Notes under the pieces: model-generated
The model's database searches: none
What the model saw: the letters and a program-made list of their open reading frames with translations, nothing else
What the model was told of the DNA's origin: nothing
Part shown: positions 34,036 to 45,085 of the stretch, piece after piece
Numbering within the stretch: the stretch's first letter is position 1
How the letters are laid out: the number at the start of each line of letters is the position of its first letter
Program-made: the position numbers and the translations under genes
Source: Parapristionchus giblindavisi
Lineage: Eukaryota; Nematoda; Chromadorea; Rhabditida; Diplogasteridae
Reading direction: 5' to 3'
Length of the DNA: 64,000 nt
Assembly (NCBI GenBank): GCA_943737045.1
Contig: CALSFV010000660.1
Coordinates: 319,722 to 383,721 of the forward strand

Positions 34036-34765
34036 ATCCCAACTTAAAGGGAGATTGCCATTCAAAAATTTCTCTTCAACATCATTTAATCTTATGCTAA
34101 CTAGACAATGTAAAGTTTAAAAAAATTTTTTCTTGAAACTTTAAGATGTTTTTTGAGACAACGGTTACAATAAATCGTTCCGATATGCAGAGATCATGTA
34201 CGTCCTTGGCCGATAAAACTAGGAAGTCTCTAGATCACGCGCTACAGATCGCTGAATAATTCGTTCAGAATTTTTTTATAATTTTTTTCACTTATGTTTA
34301 TGATGTCGAAGGTATCAGATAAGTTATATGACCTCAACTTGACTTGCTTGGCAGACTCCCTTTAATGTGGCCATATGACATGGGAATAATTTACCTGAAT
34401 CAGTTTTCGATGCTGATTACGAATCCGTTATCAAACGTTGCCCAATCGAGCTGAGATTCGAGAAAATCGATATTCAAATTCGCTAGTTTATTCGGAAATT
34501 CGTGAAACTTCCCATATAAACCATCCCAATGCGTTCATAAACTCATCCATCAATAATCCAAGCACCTCCTGCTGTAATTTAGTGGATATTGAAGGTAAGT
34601 TGTGAATTTTCGAATCAAACAGTCGAATTTCAAGATCAATTTTCTCGAATCTCAGCTCGATTGGGCAACGATTGATAACGGATTCGTAATCAGCATCGAA
34701 AACTGATTCAGGTAAATTATTCCCATGTCATATGGCCACATTAAGTTGAGAGAGTTCCCTTGTGA
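34020..34765. repeat. ACAAGGGAA-ended element with inner palindrome
   Basis: Ends TTACAAGGGAATTATCCCAA and TTCCCTTGTGAGAC. The inner palindrome 34,362-34,742 has arms GTGGCCATATGACATGGGAA... GCTCGATTGGGCAACG. A degenerate tRNA-like pair (TTTAGTGGATATTGAAGG, TTTTCGAATCA) is at about 34,577-34,620. Related to 19,365-19,600. Confidence 0.65.
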
Positions 34766-34779
34766 GACTAAAAAGAGCG

Positions 34780-36783
34780 TTAAGAGTCCGGATCTGTAAG
34801 ACTCGACCATGTTCCGGACATCGCGCCAAGAATTTTGATTCAGGCCACTCCACTTTATGGGTGTAGGGTACCTTGGGCCCTCATTACAAAATGGTACTCA
34901 AAGTGGCCCTAGCAGTGGAAAGCGGCGCGCCAGGTGGGCGCCAAGTTTGAAAACTCGATTTTTATATTTTTTCAACCGAACAAGCTAGAGACCAAATTTC
35001 TTCGGCATTGTGTTAGGCATGCCGAATGTGCACAGAAACACTATTGAGATTAATTTTAAGCAATTCCTAGACTAATTTTTTTACTCGATTTTTAGGTTTT
35101 TTTCGATTTCTCGGCATCTCAATGTCAATTCCGCACAAGTTCTCTAGTATATTCATGGAGCCCAACTACCATTGCATGTAACCCTGCCAGGCTGAAATCG
35201 ATCTTGGATTGCGCGTTTCGGAAAAAATCGGTCCGAGTGTTTCCAACTTGACTCAGAATCGTTATTTCACGATTTTTTGCTGTATTTTCCAAACGATTAG
35301 TGCGGAATTGTGGTCTACTCAAAGTTTCGAGGTGAGACGAGTAAAATGACACAAGAAGCCCATCACTTGGATCATTTTGAAAATTTCGATTTTCACGACC
35401 CGGGGGTCATGGTGGAAAATTTCAAAATTTCTCAAGTTTGAAATGTTTTCATTTATGTGGCTTCTTGTGAAGTACTAATGATGTGAAAAATATTAAGCCA
35501 ATGATCAATGGCTGATCTCTCCTTTCAACCATTTTTCGAAAAGTTTCATGTTGAATGCGTGCGAAAAAGTCAGAATTTTGCTTGAATCAGTTTCCAACTT
35601 ACTCTCTGTAACATTCTATCTTAGTACTTTGCAATGTACATAATCAATATGAAAATAGTTTATTTTCGAAAATATATAAAATTCAATTTGAGTGCCTACT
35701 TTCACGGAAAATTTTTGAAATATTGCAGTTTTTCGACTCGAATGCTGCGACAATTAGCAAATGATAATGACAATGTGAATTTGCATGATGAGTAAACATA
35801 GTAGTACTGAAAACCCGGCATTCGGCTCACTTTTGAAAAAATCGATTTCCATGACCCCGGGTTCATGGCAAAAAAATATGAATTTTCCATAATTAACGAT
35901 TTTCATATTGATTATGTACATTGCAAAGTACTAAGATAGAATGTTACAGAGAGTAAGTTGGAAACTGATTCAAGCAAAATTCTGACTTTTCCGCACGCAT
36001 TCAACATGAAACTTTTCGAAAAATGGTTGAAAGGAGAGATCAGCCATTGATCATTGGCTTAATATTTTTCACATCATTAGTACTTCACAAGAAGCCACAT
36101 AAATGAAAACTTTTCAAACTTGAGAAATTTTGAAATTTTCGACTATGACCCCTTGGTCATGAAAATCGAAATTTTCAAATTGATCCAAGTGATGGGCTTC
36201 TTGTGTCATTTTATTTGTCTCACCTCTAAACTTTGAGTAGACCACAATTCCGCACTAATCGTTTGGAAAATACATTTAAAAAACACGAAATAACGATTCT
36301 GAGTCAAGTTGGAGACACTCAACCGATTTTTTCCGAAACTCACAATCCAAGATCGATTTCAGCCTGGCAGGGTTACATGCAATGGTAGTTGGGCTCCATG
36401 AATATACTAGAGAACTTGTGCGGAATTGACATTGAGATGCCGAGAAATCGAAAAAAACCTAAAAATCGAGTAAAAAAATTAGTCTAGGAATTGCTTAAAA
36501 TTAATCTCAATAGTGTTTCTGTGCACATTCGGCATGCCTAACACAATGCCGAAGAAATTTGGTCTCTAGCTTGTTCGGTTGAAAAAATATAAAAATCGAG
36601 TTTTCAAACTTGGCGCCCACCTGGCGCGCCGCTTTCCACTGCTAGGGCCACTTTGAGTACCATTTTGTAATCAGGGCCCAAGGTACCCTACACCCATAAA
36701 GTGGAGTGGCCTGAATCAAAATTCTTGGCGCGATGTCCGAAATTTGTCCGAAATGGTCGAGTCTTACAGATCCGGACTCTTAA
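34780..36783. repeat. giant palindrome, about 2.0 kb (family P)
   Basis: Arms of about 880 bp, starting GTTAAGAGTCCGGATCTGTA and ending with its complement, around a spacer of about 230 bp centred near 35,780. The arms are nearly identical over their whole length. The same family forms 46,987-48,870 (shared GAAGTACTAATGATGTGAAA and AGGAGAGATCAGCCATTG words in both arms). No credible ORF; the open frames are mirror images. A mariner is inserted five bases from its right end. Confidence 0.9.
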
Positions 36784-36787
36784 CATA

Positions 36788-38223
36788 TTAGGTGACGACA
36801 TAAATAACGCTCGTTTTTTTCGTCTCGACTACAGTGGCCTCGTTCTTGCACTTTTGATATTGCCAACCTCAATCATGTTTACAGTAGAGAGGGGGGGGGT
36901 ATCCTGCGGATGTTTTCGATTCAGCTCCCGCATGTCCTCCCATCGAGAATGCAGCACAATTTCGTCCCCGACAGAATTAACATTCACAGCGTGATTATGT
37001 TCCTCTTCCTCTCTCTGGCTTCAAACGCCTTGACATCCAACTAGCAGTAGTGTATCCCTCACATGTCCTTCACGTAACAATGGTGAGAAAGTGGGTAATC
37101 AAATTCGAGAAACACGACTTTTCATTCGAAGATGTAGACCAACCCTGTCGCCATATGGAGTAGGATCTCGATTGATGGCTCTAAAAGGAAGAGGTTGATC
37201 CGTATCCCGATACCAGTGATATTGCAATGACACTTGGTGTCAACCAGAGCACTGTAGTACATGGCCTTCGAACTCTCGGAAATAAGTGAAAAGACGGAAG
37301 ATGTCTACCCCACGTCCTAGCCGACTACGACAGGGATCGCCGAATCGTAATGGCAAATAACCTTCTCACTCTACGTTGCCGGGAACGGGGACTCGCCGAG
37401 AATTTCGCTAGATTACGGTAGTTCGGGTTGCGGCTTCCAGAAAGATAAAAGTTGGCTCATTGCTGATATAATGGTAACTAGTATTTGATCTCCGGCCATC
37501 ATGAATTTTTCGACTTCAACCATTTTCAACCATGAACCGGGTCATGGGTCGACTAAAAAAATCAGCGATTACGGTAGCACCATACCGTACACCACTACTG
37601 ATAACAATGATACAACTTTTGTTTCCATATACCATCTCCCAACCGATTTATGATTCGTTGCCGAAACGGGATCCGATTTTCACCGCAAAAAAAGGATACT
37701 GCGCATCTGGTGGCAAGTACGGGGAGTCGAGTAATGGGAACTTCTACCTGAGGGTATGACTATCTCGGCACAGGCTTACACTCTCCAGCTTCTAAAGCTA
37801 AAACTCCAGCTCGAACAATCACGCATGAAGGACATTCGGATCTAATTCCAACATGACGATGCTCAACCCCATACCAAAAGAACGACCAAGTTTGAGCTAA
37901 CGGGTAAAGACTGGACTGTCCTCCCCAGCCCCTGTACTCACTCTACCTTGCCGACTATGGTCGTCACTTTTTCTCGGCGCTCTATCACTTCCTCAAAGGG
38001 AAGAGCTGCAAAGACCGAGCAACTACCCAGAGCATACTCGCCAACTATTTCAAGAATCAGCCCCAGTCCTTTTATCACGAAGGGATCCGTAAACTGCCAG
38101 GTAGGTGGCAGAAGGTCATCCATGCGAATGGAGAATATGTCAGGAATCCATCATGCTCTGCTAAAATTTTTTGATAAATTATTTGAAAACTGTAAAACGA
38201 GCGTTATTTATGTCGTCACCTAA
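36788..38223 (+). pseudogene. mariner transposon, degenerate, third copy
   Basis: Ends TTAGGTGACGACATAAATAA and complement, TA-flanked, sibling of 31,825-33,178. It shares the GTGATATTGCAATGRCACTTGG segment and a readable PCTHSTLPTMVVTFSRRS-type C-terminal region out of frame. An unrelated repeat (37,385-37,645, also split around 7,330-8,910) is embedded in it. Confidence 0.75.
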
Positions 38224-38325
38224 TAAAAATAAAAAAAACGATTAAACTCAGGGCAGAAATGATTGCGATTACTAACACAGAAAATTTTCTTAAATTGCAA
38301 TTTCTTACTATTCATTTTCTTAATT

Positions 38326-39157
38326 ACAGTCCCGCACGATCGCCCTCCCTAAAGGCGGGCCGCCGCGACACGATTCATGTCGCCTCATGTCGCATCTTTC
38401 TAAATTATTTTTAAAACATTTCATCAGTTGTGATCATTGCATCATCAGATTATATTAAGATCGATTTTTTCTAGTATTGGAAGTATTTTATTTGTAAATA
38501 TTGTAATTCTTTCACAAAAAAACACGAGAAAATACAAAAGAAAATCCGCGATAATGTGGTGTTACATTTTCAAAACGGGCGCACGCCGTCCTTCGAAATA
38601 GTGTTACATTCGGAAACGTCAACGTCAACTTTGATTTTGAAGTATTTTGGGTCCCAAGCGGAAAACCCTTATTGTCAATTGGGATACGGTAAGAAGTTAC
38701 CGTAACCATGGATCAATAATGGCTGACTACCGTAACCTTTTACAGTAATTTCATGATCCATCAGGGTTTTCCACTCGAGACCGAAAACACTTCAAATTTC
38801 AAGTTGACGGAGACGTTTTCCGAAACGTGCGCACGGCGTGCGCACGTTTTGAAAATGTAACACCACATAAGCGTTCTAAAACGCGTGAGAAAATCGATTT
38901 CGCAGCGTCAATGAAAAGTGCGGGAAATTCAAATTTGAATGGATTACGGTAGCATCCCCGTCATCCATGATCCTCAATAACTTTGTCCAGAGTTAACCAA
39001 TTTTATTCGTTTCAACGGTGATCTTAATATAATCTGATGATGCAATGATCACAACTAATGAAATGTTTTAAAAATCTTTTAGAAAGATGCGACATGAGGC
39101 GGCATGAATCATGTCGCGGCGGCCCGCCTTTAGGGAGGGCGATCGTGCGGGACTGTA
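38326..39157. repeat. palindrome of about 0.8 kb with nested MITE arms
   Basis: Ends TACAGTCCCGCACGATCGCC and complement. The outer arms include GCGGGCCGCCGCGACA and CATGTCGCCTCATGTCGC. Inside, at 38,555-38,870, are the two arms of the GTTACATTTTCAAAACG MITE. It bears a local GC-rich signature unlike its neighbours. Confidence 0.8.
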
Positions 39158-39229
39158 TATGAAATCCCGTTGAAAGGAGTGTCAATTTCTGATATTCAAA
39201 ACATCTTGTAAGAGAATTTTGTCTGTGAG

Positions 39230-40200
39230 TATCATTGTTCAAGTAATATGATCATCGAAACAGTATAGACCGCGCAATGGCAATGACAATGGCAATGGTT
39301 TCGAGTCGAGACCATGTTAGCGAAAGACATTTGCGCCACACGAAGGGAATGGGCATTTGCACAAGATCTCATTTGAGCCGAGTTACACATTTTTATTGCG
39401 CAAATGTCCCTCGGCGCATTTGAGACCGGCGCAATTGCTAACAAGGTCTCGACCCATGGTCTCATAGGCTACGGCAATGATCACAATGGCAATGGCTCAT
39501 ATTTGATTGTATTTCAAAGAGTTTGGAGTAGGCTAACATTTCTTAAATTTCAGTACATAATCTATCACTAAAAAATTAATTTAAATATAATTAAATTAAA
39601 TCAAATTAAGAGAAATTTACGTGAGCGTGTTAAACTAATGATGAGATCAGTGTGCAGGGAAGCGTGAACTTATGAAGAAGGAAAATCAATGATTTGTGGG
39701 CGTGTTATGGTGAAAGAAAGGGAAAGATAAGATAGTAGATAAAAAAATCCGCCGTTCGATGTTTCGTCCTTCTCCTGCACCTACTTGTTATATTTCCACG
39801 AGTGTGTAAGCGATTTGTTAAGAAGATATTGCGAATTAGTAATTTGAGAAGACGGAGTGCCCGATCTGATGTGATTTATTGGTAGAGAAAGAAGTTGATC
39901 GAGGGAGATTGAGAGAGAAAAAGAAGGACAAGGTGAGTCAACAGTTGCTCTCTCAGAAAATTGTTCAACTACAACTTTATTCATTGCATTTGCATGCTTT
40001 TATATGCTACACTGCGCATTTAATTGATTGATTAGTCTCACTTGTCATATACTAAGTGAAATGTGTGCTGATGTTCAGTTTGCGATCATCACTCACTCTT
40101 GGCCCTTTCATTAGTTCCCTTCCCATTCACCCTTAGACCTGAACTATTGAACATCTTTCATTCATGTTTCATTCAATACGCAGTTTCATCATAACAGAGA
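39230..40200. repeat. CAATGG-rich tract and shared duplicon block (copy C)
   Basis: 39,270-39,520 has CAATGGCAATGACAATGG-type repeats arranged around an inverted GTCTCGA motif, also seen at 23,800-23,870. 39,655-40,160 is the block that precedes diapausin-like genes in other units. No coding exon. Confidence 0.55.
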
Positions 40201-40606
40201 TATCTTTCGTTAACTAGTATAACTTTTGCTTCCATCCTGTCTTCACAGTTTATTGACGAAAATGTTCGAGGGACTACAAAGTTAATTAGTTCCTAATAAA
40301 GTTTGTCTTTTTTTTCTTTCTTTTTTCTTAATTCTTTTTTTTCTAAGTGAAACTTCACTGGCTGAGAAAGCAATGAGTTTCACTGCTTTTATCGATTGGA
40401 TGTTACTTCTTACCTCTGTTATGTTTCAACGGCAGTAATCCACTTTAGAACAAAAAAAATGGGAACAGAAGCGTTTTGGAACGAGCAAATTTCTTTCTCA
40501 GCTTGACTTTAAAACGTCATTTAGAAGTGGTATACATGCAACGTTCCAAATTGGAAAAATTGGAAATTGGAACAAAATAGTGCCCATTCTACTTATTTCT
40601 TCAGGT

Positions 40607-42019
40607 ATGTCTACACTCTTCATTACTACTCTTCTTCTCTTGCACGGAAATCAAGGTAAAATTATATAGATATTCACTTCTCAATTTAATACTATTATTT
40701 ATGTATATTCTTTAAATAGTATATAGTGGTAGCATAAGCAAACGAAAAATAGGTGAGCGAGTACTATTGAATGTCAAAGATCAAAGCTTGAAGATCAAAG
40801 ATCAAATCTTACACCGATTTTGCAGGGTAATAATTATAGCAAATAGCGAGCATAAAGTAACTTGCATTTTACTTACTTTTTCGTTGTTTACTCATGAATT
40901 AGCAAACAGTAAAGAAAAATGAGTAAAAAATAAGTTATTTTTTGCGCGCTATTTATTGTAATATTCCCCTACAAAACCGGAGTAAAAATCAAAGATTAAA
41001 GCAACACCACAAGCTAATTTGAAACTCTCCACTCTGGCCACACTCTCTCGCTTTCCCTTGTCTACGAGAGAGTATTGCCAATGCGGAATGTAAAATTAGC
41101 TTGGGTGCGCCTTTAAAGATCAAAGCTTAGAGATCAAAGATCGTAGATTTAAAAAAAAACTAAAATCGATATATCAATTCAATTTCAGTATTGACTGTGC
41201 ATACCACGCACTCTATTATGCCTTGCTTGCAAACTTGCTCCAGAGCAGATCACATCAAGGATTGTTGTCGAGCGCATGGGTCAGTTTCAAGGATCAAAGA
41301 TGAAAAAGACTGTATGAGAGATCAAAGATCAAAGATCAAAGATCATGAGAATCGTTATAGGTACCCAGTAGATGGATGGTGTGAGACCAACAGGGGAACC
41401 CTGACCGCGTGGTGCACAAAGGACGTACGCAATCCGCCACAGTGTAAAGCATTTTTTATATTCCAAGACAACTATGTAACTATTTTATCAAGAGATTCGC
41501 AATTACAATGAGCATCGTTATCTTTAAAGCTCAACAGAAGTTAAAAAAGAAACTCTCCGCTCTGGCAATGCTGTTTAGTTGCCTTTGTCAACGAGAGAGT
41601 GTTGCCAGAGGAAAATTAGCTCGAATGTGCTTGTTCTATAAAATTTAAAGCTCAATATTTAGTAAAGGCTATGTGACGAATACAACCAATTTGATATTTT
41701 CCGAGATACAAAGAACAGAAGAAAACACGCCAAGCGTGGAGTTTGCGCCATCTTATAATATTAGCCGTGAACTTAATTGATATTATTTATCAGGCGAAGT
41801 GGTCAAGGAGATCAGGCCATGTGAGGAGGTGTGCGTACAAAAAGCATCCATTCATGGATGCTGTCGAGCTCATGGGTGAGTCAGTGCTATTCAAAGATCA
41901 AAGTTTAGAATTCAAAGATCCAAGACCAACTTCTTTTAAGATATGATGTAGATGCATGGTGCGCATGGGATAAGAACAGATGGATTGCGTGGTGCGTGAA
42001 GGACGGCGGTTGTGGATAA
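40607..42019 (+). CDS. two-domain diapausin-like secreted peptide, copy C
   Basis: Five exons, 384 nt = 127 aa, all phases closing: 40,607-40,655 (signal peptide MSTLFITTLLLLHGNQ), 41,189-41,279, 41,361-41,443, 41,794-41,875 and 41,941-42,019 (stop TAA). Module 1: CLQTCSRADHIKDCCRAHG, then YPVDGWCETN, TAWCTKD and a Cys split across intron 3. Module 2: CEEVCVQKASIHGCCRAHG, then DAWCAWDKN, IAWCVKDGGC. Both modules have all six Cys and the CCRAHG signature of diapausins. Start chosen because TTTCTTCAG lies two bases upstream and a signal peptide follows. The 5' flank (40,200-40,600) resembles that of copies A and B. Introns 1, 2 and 4 carry GATCAAA arrays. This is the best candidate for an intact gene alongside copy A. 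Confidence 0.87.
41285..41345. repeat. intronic GATCAAA heptamer array (copy C)
   Basis: Intron 2 of copy C is almost entirely ATCAAAG units. Other arrays in this gene: 40,770-40,815, 40,985-41,005, 41,118-41,150 and 41,892-41,930. Confidence 0.8.
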
Positions 42020-42154
42020 GACCGAGCTAATTTGGAAGCCTCTGCTCCAACCACGCTTTCTAGCTTGCTTTCTTGCTTTCATTACGAGTCATTTTTGCCA
42101 ATGCGGACAGTTTCATCACCTCATCAACCTTTTCATAGTAATCGTATCACGCAC

Positions 42155-44152
42155 CCAGAAAAATCAGTGTACTCCACAGCACACAAGACCTGTGAAGTGT
42201 TATATTTAACACTTTTTCGTAACTTTTAACACACAAAAAGTGTTAAATATACAGTAGCGCCGGAAAGTCAGTGCCAACTTTTTGTTTTTGTAATATTTTG
42301 TGAACCAAGCGTGCTATCGGGCCGCTCTCGCGAGTTTTTATGGGAAATTTATCGAGGAATCCGGCCCTGATATTGCGGACTCATGAAAATTTCTCTTTAT
42401 TGCGTAATGATGACGTAATCGAAGTCCACTTTTTTGAAAAATCATAACTCCGAGGAAATTTTTTTTCCAGCCTACCGTTCTTCTATAAGTTTGAGATCTA
42501 CGCGTCGGCTACTCCGAAAAATTTTTTTAGGTTGCTGCGATTTTTCTCAACCGCGGCGGCCATGCTGTAAAATGGCGGCTGCAAACTCATATCTCAGCTC
42601 CCAGACAAGCTAGAGACTCGTTCTTGGGATCAAAATGATCCTTATGATGTCCCGAATACACCCTGAACATTTGGTCTTCATCGGACCACAATTGCCTTCA
42701 GTACACGAAAAAGTCACTTTTTCAGATGACCTCACTTTGAGGGCCTACAATTATGTGAGTGATTTTTCTAAAAATGTGGTTCTTGTGCTAAAATATGCCA
42801 AATCCATTCCAGAAGCCATCCTCACACTTTGGTGAAAACAGCTTGCTTCGCATCTTCACGGCAAACGATAAGCTAGCATGCACTCGTTTCGGAGGCGCAC
42901 ATCCAGGGGAGGGGAGGGAGGGGAGGGGCGCGCGCACGCACAGTGAGTGTGTGCGGGAAAGACTGATGTGGCACCGAAGGGTTGCAATATGGGTTCTCCC
43001 TAGCTTGCAGACGTATTCTATGATGGTTTCGGCATATTTTAGCACAAGAACCGAAATTTTAGAAAAATCACTGTCAAAATTGTATGCCCTCAAAGTGAGG
43101 TCATCTGAAAAAGTGACTTTTTGGTGTGCTTTTTTATGTCCGAGTGATTTTTTTTCTAAAATTGTGGTTCTTGTTCTATAATTTATTTTTTTCAATTAAA
43201 AAAAATCACTCGGATATAAAAAAGCACACCAAAAAGTTACTTGTTCAGATGACCTCACTTTGTGGGCATGCAATTCTGACAGTGATTTTTCTAAAATTTC
43301 GGTTCTTGTGCTAAAATATGCCGAAACCATCATAGAATACGTCTGCAAGCTAGGGAGAACCCATATTGCAACCCTTCGGTGCCACATCAGTCTTTCCCGC
43401 ACACACTCACTGTGCGTGCGCGCGCCCCTCCCCTCCCTCCCCTCCCCTGGACGTGCGCCTCCGAAACGAATGCATGCTAGCTTATCGTTTGCCGTGAAGA
43501 TGCGAAGCAAGCTGTTTTCACCAAAGTGTGAGGATGGCTTCTGGGATGGATTTGGCATATTTTAGCACAAGAACCACATTTTTAGAAAAATCACTCACAT
43601 AATTGTAGGCCCTCAAAGTGAGGTCATCTGAAAAAGTGACTTTTTCGTGTACTGAAGGCAATTGTGGTCCGATGAAGACCAAATGTTCAGGGTGTATTTG
43701 GGGCATCATAAGGATCATTTTGATCCCAATAACGAGTCTCTAGCTTGTCTGGGAGCTGAGATATGAGTTTGCAGCCGCCATTTTACAGCATGGCCGCCGC
43801 GGTTGAAAAAAATCGCAGCAACCTAAAAAAATTTTTCGGAGTAGCCGACGCGTAGATCTCAAACTTATAGAAGAACGGTAGGCTGGAAAAAAAATTTCCT
43901 CGGAGTTATGATTTTTCAAAAAAGTGGATTTCGATTACGTCATCATTACGCAATAAAGAGAAATTTTCATGAGTCCAAAATATCAGGGCCGGATTCCTCG
44001 ATAAATTTCCCATAAAAACTCGCGAGAGCGGCCCGATAGCACTCTTGGTTCACAAAATATTACAAAAACAAAAAGTTGGCACTGACTTTCCGGCGCTACT
44101 GTAACACTTCAGGGGTCTTGTGTACTGTGGGGTACATTTATTTTTCTGTGTG
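42155..44152. mobile_element. element with AACACTT ends hosting a giant palindrome
   Basis: 42,155-42,250 (CACACAAGACCTGTGAAGTG, TTATATTTAACAC) pairs with 44,098-44,152 in inverted orientation. The palindrome 42,252-44,100 is inserted within it. A fragment of the same outer element is at about 49,470-49,550, inside a receptor-gene intron. Confidence 0.65.
42252..44100. repeat. giant palindrome, about 1.85 kb (family Q)
   Basis: Arms of about 920 bp from GCGCCGGAAAGTCAGTGCC to its complement, nearly identical, centre near 43,190. Within each arm is a smaller inverted structure (CACTTTGAGGGC words). Mirror-image open frames of 101-135 codons arise from GC-rich arm DNA and are not convincing proteins. 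A single arm of this family lies at 28,965-29,345. Confidence 0.9.
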
Positions 44153-44452
44153 CAATCATATTTGCTACTTTTTTAGTAGCATTGTATTTATGCTCACTTT
44201 GTCACACTATCTCGCTTCGCTTGTTTATCATATCTTCTTCTTTTTTGTATCTTTGAATACGTGTTTTTTTCTATTTTTAAATTCCGACTAAAATCGTTTA
44301 AATGGTTTTTTTGCGTTTGTGCTAAACAATGTCTAAAATGTAGAGTCTGCAATGTAGAGATTGCACAGTTTTCAGCATCAAAATTTATTCATCGATTACA
44401 AAAAATCCCTTTCAATTTAAAATTAGACACACGAATTCGCTAACAATACGCG

Positions 44453-44602
44453 CACCAATAATTCGTACAAGGTTTGAGTAGAACACGCTCAGGATATGCA
44501 AAAGGGCCAATTCCCTTGCCAGTAGCTAAACCAGTATCAAGTAAGGTGATATCAAATGTTGAACTGGAGATAGGCAGCCGAACTCCTAGACAAGGCAAAA
44601 AA
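44453..44602 (-). CDS. possible terminal exon, unknown gene
   Basis: After a CTTGTCTAG acceptor an open frame reads VRLPISSSTFDITLLDTG, then GIGPFAYPERVLLKPC and NYWCAYC, stop TAG. A diverged and interrupted copy is at 17,945-18,660, also downstream of a diapausin-like gene. I find no upstream exon that joins it, so this may be a fragment. Function unknown. Confidence 0.35.
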
Positions 44603-44803
44603 AAATTCGCCGTGAACTGTAAGGAGTACTGTACTGTAGGAGAATAGGGCATGCAGAGTTCGAAGGGTCATCTGGTAAATCGTTCAGCCTGTTCATTTGC
44701 ACATTTTGAGCACTCGTGGCTGTTCACCAAAAACTGTCCGTTGCGGTGCAGTGGCTGTCCTCCTTCCCAGACCAATGATGGCCAAGCACCTGGAGTTTAC
44801 ATT

Positions 44804-45083
44804 TGTTAAAGAGAACGTAAACTCTCTCAATGGTCTCTACGACGCGCAATGCTCTCCCGTTGTTTGAGAACAGAGAAATAGTGCGCGCAATGTTGAGACC
44901 ATTGAGAGAGGTAACGCTGCCTTTAAGCGAATAATCGAGTTCTCTCTGCCTCGCATACAACGTTAAAGGGAGAGTGACCTCTCTCAATGGACTCTTCATC
45001 GCGCACACTATTTCTCTGCTCTCTAACAACGAGAGAGCGTAGAGCGTTCAAGAGACCTTTGACAAAGGTGTCTGCTCCTTTAA
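44804..45083. repeat. two adjacent TTAAAGG stem-loop MITEs
   Basis: 44,804-44,930 and 44,963-45,083, same family as 19,677-19,799. The second begins immediately after the stop codon (45,086) of the receptor gene, so the receptor's 3' UTR probably includes or ends in it. Confidence 0.7.
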
Positions 45084-45085
45084 TC

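Noticed and set aside
42788..43565. Overlapping mirror-image open frames of 101-135 codons
   Set aside because: They arise because both arms of a palindrome carry the same GC-rich sequence; they exist on both strands at mirrored positions and have no recognisable domain.
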